This document shows, in pieces, positions 41,378-50,476 of a DNA stretch of 64,000 nt (positions are counted from its first letter, which is position 1; the number at the start of each line of letters is the position of its first letter). Source of the stretch: Castellaniella sp049650445. Its GTDB lineage: Bacteria > Pseudomonadota > Gammaproteobacteria > Burkholderiales > Burkholderiaceae_B. The translations under genes were made by a program, and so were the position numbers. The stretch covers positions 177,417 to 241,416 of the forward strand of contig NZ_JBASAD010000016.1 of NCBI RefSeq assembly GCF_049650445.1, read 5' to 3'. The notes beneath the pieces are model-generated. The model was not told the DNA's origin, made no database searches, and saw nothing but the letters and a program-made list of their open reading frames with translations.

Positions 41378-42406
41378 TCAGTTCCTCCCCCGGCGATGGC
41401 GGATGCGCGGATCGGCCAGCCCGTACAGGATATCGACGCACATATTGACGATGATGATGAGGGTGGCGACCATCAGCACGCCGCCCTGGACGACCGGGTA
41501 GTCGCGTTGCTGCAGGCCGTAGATCAGCCAGCGTCCGATCCCCGGCCAGGAAAAGATGGTTTCGGTCAGGATCGCCCCGACCATCAGCACGCCGACTTGC
41601 AGCCCGACCACCGTCAGCACCGGCAGCAGCGCGTTGCGCAGGGCGTGCACGATCACCACCCGCAGGCGCGACAGGCCCTTGGCCCGCGCGGTGCGGATGT
41701 AGTCCTCGTTCAGGACTTCCAGCATCGAGGATCGCGTCATGCGCACGATCACCGCCAGCGGAATCGTCGCCAGCACGAAGGCCGGCAGCAGAATGTGATG
41801 CAGGGCATCCAGGAAGTTGCCTTCCTCGCCGAACAGCAGCGTATCGATCAGCATGAAACCGGTCAGGGGATCGTCGGGGTCCAGGAACACCCCGGCGCTG
41901 ACGCGCCCGGACACCGGCATCAGGTCCAGTTGCACGGACACCAGCATGATCAGCATCAGACCCCACCAGAACACCGGCATGGAATAGCCGGTCAGGGCTG
42001 CGGTGATGGCGGCGTGGTCGAAGAACGAGCCGCGCTTGACGGCGGCCAGCACCCCCACCGGGATGCCGATCAGCAGCGCGATCGCCATGGCGATGACGCT
42101 GAGTTCCAGCGTCGCCTGGAAGCGCGGCACGAATTCGGACCAGATGGGCTCACGAGTGGTCAGCGAAGTGCCCAGGTCGCCATGCAGCACGCCCCAGACG
42201 TAACGACCGTACTGCGTCCACAGCGGCTGGTCCAGGCCCAACTGGGCCATCATGGCCGCATGGCGCTCGGGCGACAGGCCGCGTTCGCCCGCCATGATCA
42301 TCACCGGGTCGCCCGGGATCAGGTGGATGAACGCAAAGGTCAGCAGCGTGATGCCGATGAACGTCGGGATGGCCAGCCCGACGCGTTTGAGGATGAAGGA
42401 AAGCAT
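41378..42406 (-). CDS. dppB: Dipeptide ABC transporter permease DppB
   Basis: 342 residues. The typical N-terminus MLSFILKRVGLAIPTFIGIT is followed by six TM helices and the EAA loop (TARAKGLSRLRVVIVHALRN). An insert of about 25 residues (SGRVSAGVFLDPDDPLTGFM) lies between TM segments, as in DppB. It is separated from dppA by a long hairpin. Confidence 0.94.
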   Translation of the reverse strand: MLSFILKRVGLAIPTFIGITLLTFAFIHLIPGDPVMIMAGERGLSPERHAAMMAQLGLDQPLWTQYGRYVWGVLHGDLGTSLTTREPIWSEFVPRFQATLELSVIAMAIALLIGIPVGVLAAVKRGSFFDHAAITAALTGYSMPVFWWGLMLIMLVSVQLDLMPVSGRVSAGVFLDPDDPLTGFMLIDTLLFGEEGNFLDALHHILLPAFVLATIPLAVIVRMTRSSMLEVLNEDYIRTARAKGLSRLRVVIVHALRNALLPVLTVVGLQVGVLMVGAILTETIFSWPGIGRWLIYGLQQRDYPVVQGGVLMVATLIIIVNMCVDILYGLADPRIRHRRGRN

Positions 42407-42452
42407 GGTGCGAAATCACCCCTCCGGAAATCGAAGGATTGAATGAAGCATG

Positions 42453-42503
42453 ACGATCCGCGCCCCGGCGGGCCTGCGATGCAGGGGCCGGGGCGCGGAT
42501 CGT
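42453..42503. repeat. Long GC-rich nested hairpin between dppA and dppB
   Basis: A perfect 17-bp outer stem (42453-42469 with 42487-42503) encloses a second hairpin CCTGC-GAT-GCAGG (42473-42485). There is no U-tract. In binding-protein operons such structures protect the upstream binding-protein mRNA from 3' exonucleases and lower downstream expression. Confidence 0.8.
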
Positions 42504-42517
42504 GGGTCGGCGCAGAC

Positions 42518-44116
42518 TTACTTGCCGAGGCTGACGTGGTCGAAGATGTGACGGCTCACGGGCGAGATCTTGTAGCCCTGAACGTTCTTGCGCAGGGGCT
42601 CGTACACCGTGGAATGCGCGATCATGATGGCCGGAGCCTGCTCATGCATCACGACCTGGGCCTGCTTGTACAGTTCGACGCGCTTGGCATGGTCGGACGT
42701 GGTGCGGGCCGGCTGGATCAGGTCCTCGAAGGGCTGATAGCACCAGCGGGAATAGTTCGAACCGTTCTTGGCCGCCGCGCAACTGAACAGCGTCGCCAGG
42801 AAGTTGTCCGGATCGCCGTTGTCGCCCGTCCAGCCGATCAGCATGGCCTGGTGCTCGCCGCTCTTGGTGCGCTTCAGGTATTCGCCCCATTCGTAGGTGA
42901 CGATCTTGACCTTGACGCCGATCTTGGCCCAGTCGGCCTGGATCATCTCGGCCATGCGCCGGGCATTGGGGTTGTAGGGACGCTGCACCGGCATGGCCCA
43001 CAGGTCGGTCTCGAAACCGTCCGGGTAGCCCGCCTCGGCCAGCAGGGCCTTGGCCTTGGCCACGTCGTGCGGCCAGTCCTGAACCGCGTCGTTGTAGCTC
43101 CACATCGTCGGCGGCAGCAGGTTCTTGGCCGGCTGGCCCGCGCCCTGGAAGACGGCAGCGATGATGGCGGGCTTGTCGATGGCCATGGACAGGGCCTGGC
43201 GCACGCGCACGTCGGTATAGGGTTTCTTTTCGGTGTTGAAGGACAGGTAGCCGACGTTCAGACCCGCTTGCTGCAGCACCTGGAGGTCCTTGTTCTGGCG
43301 CATCGATTCCAGGTCGGCCGGATTCGGGTACGGCATGGACTGGCATTCGTTTTTCTGCAGCTTGGCGTAGCGCACCGAAGCATCGGGGGTGATGGAATAC
43401 ACCAGGCGGTCGATCTTGGGCTTGTCGCCCCAATAGGACTTGAAGGCCTTGTACAGGATGCGCGCATCCTTCTGGTAGGTACTGAACTCGAACGGGCCAG
43501 TGCCGATGGGATCGGAATCTACCTTGGCGGGCGTGCCGGCCTTCATCATGGCGTCGGCATATTCGGCCGACTGGACGGAGGTGAAGTCCATGGCCAGATT
43601 GGCGATGAACGGGGCCTCGGGGCGGGTCAGCACGAAACGGACGGTGTGATCGTCGACCTTTTCGATGCGGTCGATCAGAGCCCCCATGCCCATGTCGTTG
43701 AAGTACTGGTAGGAGCCGTTCGAGACCTTGTGGAAGGGGTGGTTGGCGTCCTTCTGGCGCAGAAACGTGAACAGCACGTCATCGGCATTGAAGTCGCGGC
43801 TGGGCTTGAAGAGCTTGTTGGCGTGGAATTTCACACCCTTGCGCAGATGGAAGGTGTAGACCTTGCCGTCTTCGCTGACGTCCCAGGATTCGGCCAGGCC
43901 CGGCTCGGTTTCGGTGGTGCCTGCCTTGAACGAAACCAGGCGATCGAAGATCGGGTGGGTCACGTCATTGGTCGTGCCGGAGGTGAAGAACGCGGCGTTG
44001 AAGCCTTCGGGCGAGCCTTCGGAACAATAGACGTAGGTCGTGTCGGCGGCTTGCGCGGTCGCCATGGCCATGGACACCAGGGCCAGGCCCAGCGTCCGCT
44101 TGAAGATTTTGTTCAT
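42518..44116 (-). CDS. dppA: Dipeptide-binding protein DppA
   Basis: A 532-residue periplasmic SBP_bac_5 protein. The signal peptide MNKIFKRTLGLALVSMAMAT ends at AQA, and the mature protein starts ADTTYVYCSEGSPEGFNAAF as in DppA. Two Cys segments (KNECQSMPYPNPAD; SRWCYQPFEDLI) are at DppA-like positions. It binds dipeptides and in some bacteria heme or delta-aminolevulinate. First gene of dppABCDF; the downstream hairpin likely raises its level above the permease genes. Confidence 0.95.
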   Translation of the reverse strand: MNKIFKRTLGLALVSMAMATAQAADTTYVYCSEGSPEGFNAAFFTSGTTNDVTHPIFDRLVSFKAGTTETEPGLAESWDVSEDGKVYTFHLRKGVKFHANKLFKPSRDFNADDVLFTFLRQKDANHPFHKVSNGSYQYFNDMGMGALIDRIEKVDDHTVRFVLTRPEAPFIANLAMDFTSVQSAEYADAMMKAGTPAKVDSDPIGTGPFEFSTYQKDARILYKAFKSYWGDKPKIDRLVYSITPDASVRYAKLQKNECQSMPYPNPADLESMRQNKDLQVLQQAGLNVGYLSFNTEKKPYTDVRVRQALSMAIDKPAIIAAVFQGAGQPAKNLLPPTMWSYNDAVQDWPHDVAKAKALLAEAGYPDGFETDLWAMPVQRPYNPNARRMAEMIQADWAKIGVKVKIVTYEWGEYLKRTKSGEHQAMLIGWTGDNGDPDNFLATLFSCAAAKNGSNYSRWCYQPFEDLIQPARTTSDHAKRVELYKQAQVVMHEQAPAIMIAHSTVYEPLRKNVQGYKISPVSRHIFDHVSLGK

Positions 44117-44228
44117 TGTCTGACCTCTTTGGATGTGACCATGAGTGGCGGAAAACCTGAGATCAGCAGCGGATCACGCTGCTGCCGCAAATTTTTTGAA
44201 AAATAGCACGAAACACTGCGCATATTCC

Positions 44229-44260
44229 ACCACTCGGGCATCAAGGATTACCCGAGTGGT
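44229..44260. repeat. 10-bp inverted repeat upstream of dppA
   Basis: ACCACTCGGG (44229-44238) and CCCGAGTGGT (44251-44260) are separated by 12 bases, about 113 bases upstream of the dppA start. It may be an operator or leader hairpin; no U-tract. Confidence 0.55.
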
Positions 44261-44288
44261 GATTCACGCAATTAATGGTCACCCCCCC

Positions 44289-44367
44289 ACGCTGCGCAGG
44301 CTGACGCCTGCTTGCTGCCCCCCCAAGGGGGGCGCTTTTTGCCTTGGGGCGGCCCGGCGGCAAAAAG
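44289..44367. repeat. Dispersed intergenic repeat, copy 1
   Basis: A 79-bp element that ends in the stem CTTTTTGCC (44335-44343) with GGCAAAAAG (44359-44367) and contains a CCCCCC/GGGGGG stem. The same element in opposite orientation is at 63043-63112. It can work as a terminator-like hairpin in either direction. It lies between dppA (divergent promoter side) and the ydgA-like gene end. Confidence 0.8.
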
Positions 44368-44371
44368 GGAA

Positions 44372-45820
44372 TTATTCCCCCAGCCCCGCCACCGCACCGA
44401 ATTGTTCGATGAACTCGGCAGGCGACATCGTCCGGCCGTTGACCGTGACCTGACCGTCGGCATAACGGTAATCGGCCGTCACGGCGTCACCCTCGCGCTT
44501 GAGCAGACCCTCGCGCTCGTACTGGCCGATGTACTGGTCGAACATCATGCTGACCAGCGCGACGGCCATGTCGGGGTCGCCTATGCCGTCATCCACGCCC
44601 TTGACCTGCGACAGTTGGCGCACGACCTGCAGCAACATCGGTTTGGACAGATTCACCTGCGCGGACAACTGGCGGATGGCGCGTTCGATCAGTTCGCCCA
44701 CGTCCTGGTCCGCCCCCTCAGGCACCGGCTTGAATTCGGCCAGCACCTTGAATTCGCTGGCCCCCTTGGGGGTTTCCCACCGCAGACCCTCGAGCCCCAG
44801 GCGCGGACCGGCCGCCAACACGGGCTTCACCAGCGTGAGCAGGCGCTGCTGATCCTGTTCGGACAGGCCCTCGTCCTCATCATTCTGACTCATCTGTTCC
44901 AGCGCGCTGGCCAGAGCCTGCAACGCCGGCACGTCCAGGTGCTCGGCCGACAGGGCCAGCGTGATCCGCCCCAGTTCCTGGCTGTCGACCTGCAACTGGC
45001 CCAGGTCGTAGTGCAGCCGGCTGTCCAGCAGACCGCCCGTACGCGCCGTATCCGAGCGCAGCGACGGACCGACGAGCACCACCGGCGGCACGTCGGCCGT
45101 CTCGATCAGGATCTTTCCGAACTGCGCCTGCTGCTGCGACTGCAGATCGGACTCGCCGCTGCGGGTGGTGGTGCCGTCGAAATCCAGGCCTTCGAAACGC
45201 ACACGGACGCCGGAATCCGCACTGAAGATGGCCAGTTGGTCGATCCGTCCCGACACGGTCGCCACACGCGTCGCGGCCTCGTAGTCGATTCGCACCAGAC
45301 CGCCGCTGAAGTCGAGTTGGCCGTCAGCCAGCTTGACCGGTGCCAGATGCCAACGTGCGGCAAGCCCGCCGTCAAAACCGATCCGGGACTCCAGGGTCCA
45401 GGGCGCCGTGCCGGCCGGCAGCGCGTCGAACCAGGGCTGCCACAGGCCGCCCGGAAGAGGCTCGATCAGGCTCTGGGCGGCCACGGGCCGCCATTCGCCC
45501 TGCTGCAAGGCCGACCAGGGCCAGGGGCCGTGCTGCAACACGTCGTGCAGGCCCAGCGTCTGTTCCTGACCTTCGTCGTCGCGGAACTCCAGGCCATAGC
45601 GAATGTCCGAATCGAACACTCCGCGCCGGTAGTCCTGGATCTTCAGGACGGGCCGCGGGTCGGCCGAGGTCCATTGGGCCGCGATTTCTTTGTTCGCCTG
45701 ATCCACCCAGGTTTCGATGCGTTCCTGGGCCGTGCGACCGGCGTACCAGGAGGCGCCGGTATAGGCGAGGGCAAGGACGGCCACCAGGCCGGCAGCGGTC
45801 TTCATGGAGCGTGCGCTCAT
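44372..45820 (-). CDS. YdgA-family (DUF945) periplasmic/inner-membrane protein
   Basis: 482 residues. An N-terminal signal anchor (TAAGLVAVLALAYTGASWYA) is followed by YAGRTAQERIETWVDQANKE, the DUF945 start. The rest alternates beta-rich segments with a C-terminal MFDQYIGQYEREGLLKREGD and a final FIEQFGAVAGLG. E. coli YdgA is a dimeric inner-membrane-anchored protein of unclear function. Length is normal. It is alone on its transcript, ending five bases from the dispersed repeat. Confidence 0.88.
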   Translation of the reverse strand: MSARSMKTAAGLVAVLALAYTGASWYAGRTAQERIETWVDQANKEIAAQWTSADPRPVLKIQDYRRGVFDSDIRYGLEFRDDEGQEQTLGLHDVLQHGPWPWSALQQGEWRPVAAQSLIEPLPGGLWQPWFDALPAGTAPWTLESRIGFDGGLAARWHLAPVKLADGQLDFSGGLVRIDYEAATRVATVSGRIDQLAIFSADSGVRVRFEGLDFDGTTTRSGESDLQSQQQAQFGKILIETADVPPVVLVGPSLRSDTARTGGLLDSRLHYDLGQLQVDSQELGRITLALSAEHLDVPALQALASALEQMSQNDEDEGLSEQDQQRLLTLVKPVLAAGPRLGLEGLRWETPKGASEFKVLAEFKPVPEGADQDVGELIERAIRQLSAQVNLSKPMLLQVVRQLSQVKGVDDGIGDPDMAVALVSMMFDQYIGQYEREGLLKREGDAVTADYRYADGQVTVNGRTMSPAEFIEQFGAVAGLGE

Positions 45821-45932
45821 CGGGGGGTTTCTCCATCAGTGCGCCTGGAGGCGCGGTCATACGGTTGAATGAAAAACAGTTCGCCCTGGGCACGCCCGTG
45901 CGGCCCAGGGTTACAGCATCCGATTTTCAATG

Positions 45933-46934
45933 TCACTCGGTTCGTTTGCGGGACAGTTCGCGCGGCAAGGGAAAGGCGACCTGCTCGCGCACCCCGTCCA
46001 GCGGGCGCACGGAACGCGCACCCAGTGCCTTCAGCCGGTCGATCACCTGCCGCACCAGGACTTCGGGCGCGGAGGCCCCGGCGGTCACGCCGATGCGCCG
46101 GGCGCCGGGCAGCCAGGCCGGATCGATCATATCGGGATGGTCCAGCAGGTAGGCGGTCACGCCCTTGCGCTCGGCGACCTCGCGCAGGCGATTGGAGTTG
46201 GAACTGTTCGGACTGCCCACCACCAGCACCAGATCGCACTGCGGCGCCATGACGCGCACCGCATCCTGACGATTCTGCGTGGCGTAGCAGATGTCGCTTT
46301 TCTTGGGTTCGGCGATGCCCGGGAAACGCACACGCAGGGCATCGGCCACCTGGGCGGCGTCATCGATGGACAGCGTGGTCTGCGTCACGAAGGCCAGATG
46401 ACCGGGATCACGCACCTGCAAAACCTGGACGTCTTCGACCGATTCGACCAGATACATGCCATCGTCGGCCTGGCCCAGCGTGCCCTCGACCTCTGGATGG
46501 CCCCGGTGACCGATCATGATGACCTCGCGGCCTTCCTTGCGCATGCGGGCGACCTCGACGTGGACCTTGGTCACCAGCGGGCAGGTGGCATCGAAGATGC
46601 GCTGACCGCGCTGGTCGGCCTCGTCGCGCACTGCACGCGAGACGCCGTGCGCGGAGAAGATCACGATTGCGCCCGCAGGGGCGTCTTCCAGTTCATCGAT
46701 GAAGATGGCGCCCTTGGCACGCAGGTCTTCGACCACGTAGCGGTTATGCACGATCTCGTGGCGCACGTAGATCGGCGCCCCATGGATTTCCAGGGCGCGC
46801 TCGACGATTTCGATGGCCCGGTCCACCCCGGCGCAAAAGCCGCGCGGCTGCGCCAGGACGATTTCAGCGCCCGGGACGCCATCGCCATCGACCGGAGCAT
46901 CCGGCTGATAGGGATCGCTCACGGTATTGCTCAT
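45933..46934 (-). CDS. ispH: 4-hydroxy-3-methylbut-2-enyl diphosphate reductase IspH
   Basis: 333 residues from ATG 46934. The last enzyme of the MEP isoprenoid pathway, making IPP and DMAPP with a [4Fe-4S] cluster. The three cluster cysteines are in PRGFCAGVDRAIEIV, FDATCPLVTKVH and SDICYATQNRQ. His residues in RHEIVHNRYVV and GHRGHPEVEGT bind the diphosphate. Start overlaps fkpB by ATGA, the common fkpB-ispH order. Confidence 0.97.
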   Translation of the reverse strand: MSNTVSDPYQPDAPVDGDGVPGAEIVLAQPRGFCAGVDRAIEIVERALEIHGAPIYVRHEIVHNRYVVEDLRAKGAIFIDELEDAPAGAIVIFSAHGVSRAVRDEADQRGQRIFDATCPLVTKVHVEVARMRKEGREVIMIGHRGHPEVEGTLGQADDGMYLVESVEDVQVLQVRDPGHLAFVTQTTLSIDDAAQVADALRVRFPGIAEPKKSDICYATQNRQDAVRVMAPQCDLVLVVGSPNSSNSNRLREVAERKGVTAYLLDHPDMIDPAWLPGARRIGVTAGASAPEVLVRQVIDRLKALGARSVRPLDGVREQVAFPLPRELSRKRTE

Positions 46935-47425
46935 AGCACCCCCAGAATCTTGATTTCGACCTGCAGATCGATGCCCGCCAGGGGGTGGTTGAAGTCGAAC
47001 AGGGCCGCATCGTCCCGCAGGGTCTTGAGCACGCCGGAATAGCGGCCGCCGTTGGGCGCCACGAACTCGACCATGTCGCCCGCCTCGAACTCGGTGTCCG
47101 GCGGGGCGTTGCGCGTCATCTCGTCGCGCCCGACCCAACGCAGCAGGTCCGGATTGCGCTCGCCATAGGCCTGGGCGGCCGGCAGGTCCACCGTGAACTG
47201 TTCGCCTTCGGGGCGGTCGAGCAACAGGGACTCGATGCCCGGCGCCCACTGGCCGATGCCCATCTGCAACGTAGCGGGCCGATCCAGAAAGGTATCGACG
47301 AAGACGGTCCCGGCCCCGGGACCGGTCAACAGTTCGATGCGGTAGTGCAGCGTGACATAAGAGTCCGGTTGGACGTGCTGCGCAGCTTGGGTTGAAGTCA
47401 AAATGCCACCGTATAAGAAATCCAT
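46931..47425 (-). CDS. fkpB: FKBP-type peptidyl-prolyl isomerase (SlpA/FkpB)
   Basis: A 164-residue SlyD/SlpA-like FKBP with an insert-in-flap domain: VTLHYRIELLTGPGAGTVFV, QMGIGQWAPGIESLLLDRPE, then YGERNPDLLRWVGRDE and FDFNHPLAGIDLQVEI. It assists protein folding. Translationally coupled to ispH by a 4-bp overlap. Only 27 bp separate its start from the divergent radC start. Confidence 0.93.
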   Translation of the reverse strand: MDFLYGGILTSTQAAQHVQPDSYVTLHYRIELLTGPGAGTVFVDTFLDRPATLQMGIGQWAPGIESLLLDRPEGEQFTVDLPAAQAYGERNPDLLRWVGRDEMTRNAPPDTEFEAGDMVEFVAPNGGRYSGVLKTLRDDAALFDFNHPLAGIDLQVEIKILGVL

Positions 47426-47452
47426 GCAAACCCATCTATTTTAGGGCCTATC

Positions 47453-48130
47453 ATGCCACACGACATCCGATCCCCCTGTTCCGAACGTCCCCGCGAACGC
47501 CTGCTGCGACACGGCGCCCAGGCGCTGACCTCTCCCGAACTGCTGGCGGTGCTGCTGCGTACAGGTACGCGCGGCATCACCGCCGTGGACATGGGGCACC
47601 GGATGATCGAGCATTTCGGCGGTTTGCGCCGCCTGCTGGCGGCGGAATCCTCGGCGCTGCTGGCCTTTCCCGGCATGGGCGCGGCCAAGACCTGCGAGTT
47701 GCTGGCGGTGCAGGAACTCAGCCGCCGCGCGCTCGAAGAACCGTTGCGTAACGGCCGCGCGCTGAGCCAGCCCGACCGGGTCAAGCAATTCTGCGCCATG
47801 CGTCTGGCGCACCTGCGGGTCGAGCACTGCATCGCCTTGTTCCTGGACAGTCAGTTGCAACTGATCGAATGCACCGAGGTCGCACGCGGCACCCTGTCGC
47901 ACGCTTCGGTCTACCCGCGCGAAGTCGTCAAAGCCGCCCTGGAGCACCACGCCGCCGCCCTGATCCTGGCCCACAACCACCCTTCCGGCCTGGCCGAACC
48001 CAGCCCGGCCGACCTCACCCTGACGCGCCAGTTGAAGCAGGCCCTGGCCCTGGTGGACGTACGCCTGCTGGACCACCTGATCGTCGGCGCCACCGAAGTC
48101 ACGTCTCTGGCGGAGCGGGGGCAGGTTTGA
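47453..48130 (+). CDS. radC: RadC family JAB1/MPN protein
   Basis: 225 residues. The N-terminal helix-hairpin-helix (ESSALLAFPGMGAAKTCELL) is followed by the RadC MPN domain. The metalloprotease-like JAMM residues are in ILAHNHPSGLAEPSPADLTL (HxH and Ser/Asp). Despite its name, a role in DNA repair is not proven for the family. Divergent from fkpB with a 27-bp gap, so the two promoters must overlap the coding starts. Confidence 0.95.
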   Translation: MPHDIRSPCSERPRERLLRHGAQALTSPELLAVLLRTGTRGITAVDMGHRMIEHFGGLRRLLAAESSALLAFPGMGAAKTCELLAVQELSRRALEEPLRNGRALSQPDRVKQFCAMRLAHLRVEHCIALFLDSQLQLIECTEVARGTLSHASVYPREVVKAALEHHAAALILAHNHPSGLAEPSPADLTLTRQLKQALALVDVRLLDHLIVGATEVTSLAERGQV

Positions 48131-48323
48131 TCCTGCCGCCGCGCGGCGCCCAGGCGCAACGGCACGGGGACCACGCCCCTGGACCTTCCCTCGTTTCCCG
48201 TAGTAGAATGACGGGCTTATCTCGGATACGTTGCCAGGATTCTGATGCGGGCCGGCTTTTTAAAAGCGACTGTTTGCGTCCATCCGGCTGGCGACCCCTA
48301 ATCACCCACCAACGGATTTCACC

Positions 48324-48584
48324 ATGAAAGAAGGCATCCACCCCGAATACCGCGAGGTCGTGTTCCTCGACCTGCAGACCGGCAACAAGTTCATCTCGCG
48401 TTCCTCGCTGCATTCGCGCGAAACGACCGAGATCGACGGCAAGTCCTACCCGCTGTTCAAGTGCGACGTGACTTCGGAATCGCATCCCTTCTACACCGGC
48501 GCCCAGACCCGCATCGTCGAAACCGGCCGCGTGGAAAAATTCCGCGCCCGCTTCGCCCGCACCGCTGGTACTGTCAAAAAGTAA
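48324..48584 (+). CDS. rpmE2: Ribosomal protein L31 type B
   Basis: 86 residues: MKEGIHPEYREVVFLDLQTG then KFISRSS, LFKCDVTSESHPFYTGAQ. This is the long, zinc-independent form, lacking the CxxC pairs of L31 type A. It binds the 50S subunit/B1b bridge region. It has its own terminator and a 190-base leader (48131-48323) with a possible -10 TAGAAT near 48204; no autoregulatory structure was recognised with confidence. Confidence 0.96.
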   Translation: MKEGIHPEYREVVFLDLQTGNKFISRSSLHSRETTEIDGKSYPLFKCDVTSESHPFYTGAQTRIVETGRVEKFRARFARTAGTVKK

Positions 48585-48604
48585 AGAACTCGCAAGGGTT
48601 CACG

Positions 48605-48630
48605 AAAGGCAGCCGTCAGGCTGCCTTTTT
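48605..48630 (+). terminator. Intrinsic terminator of rpmE2
   Basis: The stem AAAGGCAGCC, loop GTCA, complement, then TTTTT, 20 bases after the rpmE2 stop. Confidence 0.93.
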
Positions 48631-48679
48631 CATTTAACATGGGCGCATCTCCCCCGCCCCCTTTCCTGGTACTTTCCCG

Positions 48680-50428
48680 GTGCTGTCCCAAGACTTGCGA
48701 TCGACGCCCGCCCGCCTGACGGCCACGGCGGCCGCCAAACTGCCCCGGCTGTTCCTGCTGTGCGTCGGCCTGGTCTACATCCTGGCCGGCCTGTTCTATC
48801 GCGACCCCTGGAAGACCGACGACGTCACCGGCCTGGCGACCATGCTCACGGCCCTGTCGGGGCAAGAGCACGCCTGGCTGCTGCCCCAGGTGGGGCACCT
48901 GGCACTGGCCCAGGACGGGCCGCTCGTCACCTGGGTCGGCGCCTTCTGCATCTGGGCACTGAGCCCGCTGTTCGAGCTGTTCTACAGTCCCCTGAACGCG
49001 GCCATCATCGCCTCGCGCATGCCCAATCTGCTGTGGTTCGCCCTGCTCACGGGCTCGATCTGGTACGGCACCTATCTGCTGGGCCGGCGTCCGGAATCCC
49101 AGCCGCTGGCGCTACCTTTCGGCGGCGAGCCCAACCCACGCGAATACGGCCGCATGCTGGCCGACGCCGCCCTGCTGCTGATCGTGGCCACGGTCGGCAT
49201 CGTCTGGCGCATGCACGAGACCTCCGAGGTCCCGGCCCTGATCGCCTGCCAGGCCCTGGCCTTCTACGCCGTGGCCCGCATGCTGGACCACCCTGTGTCG
49301 GGCGCCGTCACCCTGGGCGTCGCCGTGGGACTGTCTTTTCTGGCGCGCGGCTGGCTGGGCTGTCTGCCGCTGATCCTGGCCGCACCCGTCGCCTTTCTGC
49401 CCGGCGGCGCCCTGGCCGCCGAACGCAAATGGCTGGTTGCCAGCGCCCTGATCGCCGCCGCGATGATCCTGCTCTGGTGGATACCCGCCCGGATTTTCGG
49501 CCCGTACTGGACCGAAAGCTGGCTGGTCTGGACGCGCCACGCCTTCGCCTGGCCCGGCGCCCGCGCCTGGGGCAGCATCCTGCGCGACCTGCCCTGGTTC
49601 CTCTGGCCGACCTGGCCGCTGGCACTGCTGGCGCTATGGCGCTGGCGCGGCTGGTTCGGCGCACCCCATATCGGCATCCCGCTGGGCTTCGCCGCCGGGG
49701 CGCTGCTGACGCTGCTGGCCAGCGCCGATCCCTTCGAGCCCGAATACGCCACCCTGGCCTTGCCCTGCGCGGTCCTGGCGGCTTTCGCCCTGCCGACGCT
49801 GCGACGCGGCGTGGTCAATACCCTGGACTGGTTCGCTGTCATGTGCTTTTCGCTGACGGCCGCCACGGTATGGCTGGGCTGGGTGGCTCTGCAAGCCGGC
49901 TGGCCCACCCAGATCGCCGCCAACATCACCCGCCAGACTGGTGGCTTCGACCCCCACGTCGCCTGGCCCGCCACGACCTTCGCCGTCCTGGGCACCCTGG
50001 CCTGGATCGCCCTGGTGCGCTGGCGCCTGCGCAGCCACCCGGCTGGTCTGTGGCGCGGCACGGCGCTGTCGGCCGGCGGCCTGATCACCACCTGGCTGCT
50101 GCTGGCGACGCTGTGGATGCCCGCGCTCGATTACGTGCGCAGCTACCGCGACGTCTCCGCTTCGCTGGCCAGCGCTCTGGACCGCTACCGCCAGCCGGGC
50201 GAATGCGTCCGCACCCAGGGACTGGGCAGCGGCCAGCGCGCATCCTTCCTGGTCTTCAACGGCATCGAATTCAGCTTCGATGGCAACTGTCCCCTGCTGC
50301 TGCAACAGATCAGTCCCCGCAGCCTGGCCTCGGGCGAGGCCTGGCTGGCCGACCATCCCGCACTCTGGGAAGGCCGCCGCGAACCTGACCGCCACGAAAT
50401 GTTCCGCCTGCTGCGCCTGAAGCCCTGA
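48680..50428 (+). CDS. Second GT39/ArnT-like polytopic membrane protein
   Basis: 582 residues from GTG 48680. About 12 hydrophobic segments. The first periplasmic loop has RDPWKTDDVTGLATML, an acidic pair similar to ArnT-type DE motifs. A cytosolic-to-periplasmic C-terminal part contains LDRYRQPGECVRTQGLGSG and a Cys pair. It is followed 48 bp later by a MATE exporter. Likely a lipid-linked sugar transferase; substrate unknown. The GTG start has no strong RBS, so a downstream TTG (48695 region) is an alternative. Confidence 0.8.
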   Translation: MLSQDLRSTPARLTATAAAKLPRLFLLCVGLVYILAGLFYRDPWKTDDVTGLATMLTALSGQEHAWLLPQVGHLALAQDGPLVTWVGAFCIWALSPLFELFYSPLNAAIIASRMPNLLWFALLTGSIWYGTYLLGRRPESQPLALPFGGEPNPREYGRMLADAALLLIVATVGIVWRMHETSEVPALIACQALAFYAVARMLDHPVSGAVTLGVAVGLSFLARGWLGCLPLILAAPVAFLPGGALAAERKWLVASALIAAAMILLWWIPARIFGPYWTESWLVWTRHAFAWPGARAWGSILRDLPWFLWPTWPLALLALWRWRGWFGAPHIGIPLGFAAGALLTLLASADPFEPEYATLALPCAVLAAFALPTLRRGVVNTLDWFAVMCFSLTAATVWLGWVALQAGWPTQIAANITRQTGGFDPHVAWPATTFAVLGTLAWIALVRWRLRSHPAGLWRGTALSAGGLITTWLLLATLWMPALDYVRSYRDVSASLASALDRYRQPGECVRTQGLGSGQRASFLVFNGIEFSFDGNCPLLLQQISPRSLASGEAWLADHPALWEGRREPDRHEMFRLLRLKP

Positions 50429-50476
50429 TCAGGCGCCTGAACTCCTGATCTCTCTTTCCATCAGCCTACGCACTTC

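Noticed and set aside
44145..44453. 102-codon frame across the dpp upstream region and dispersed repeat
   Set aside because: The translation is mainly the repeat (CPPKGGAFCLGAARRQKG), which also appears as an apparent peptide at the other copy; it is a non-coding repeat, not a conserved protein.
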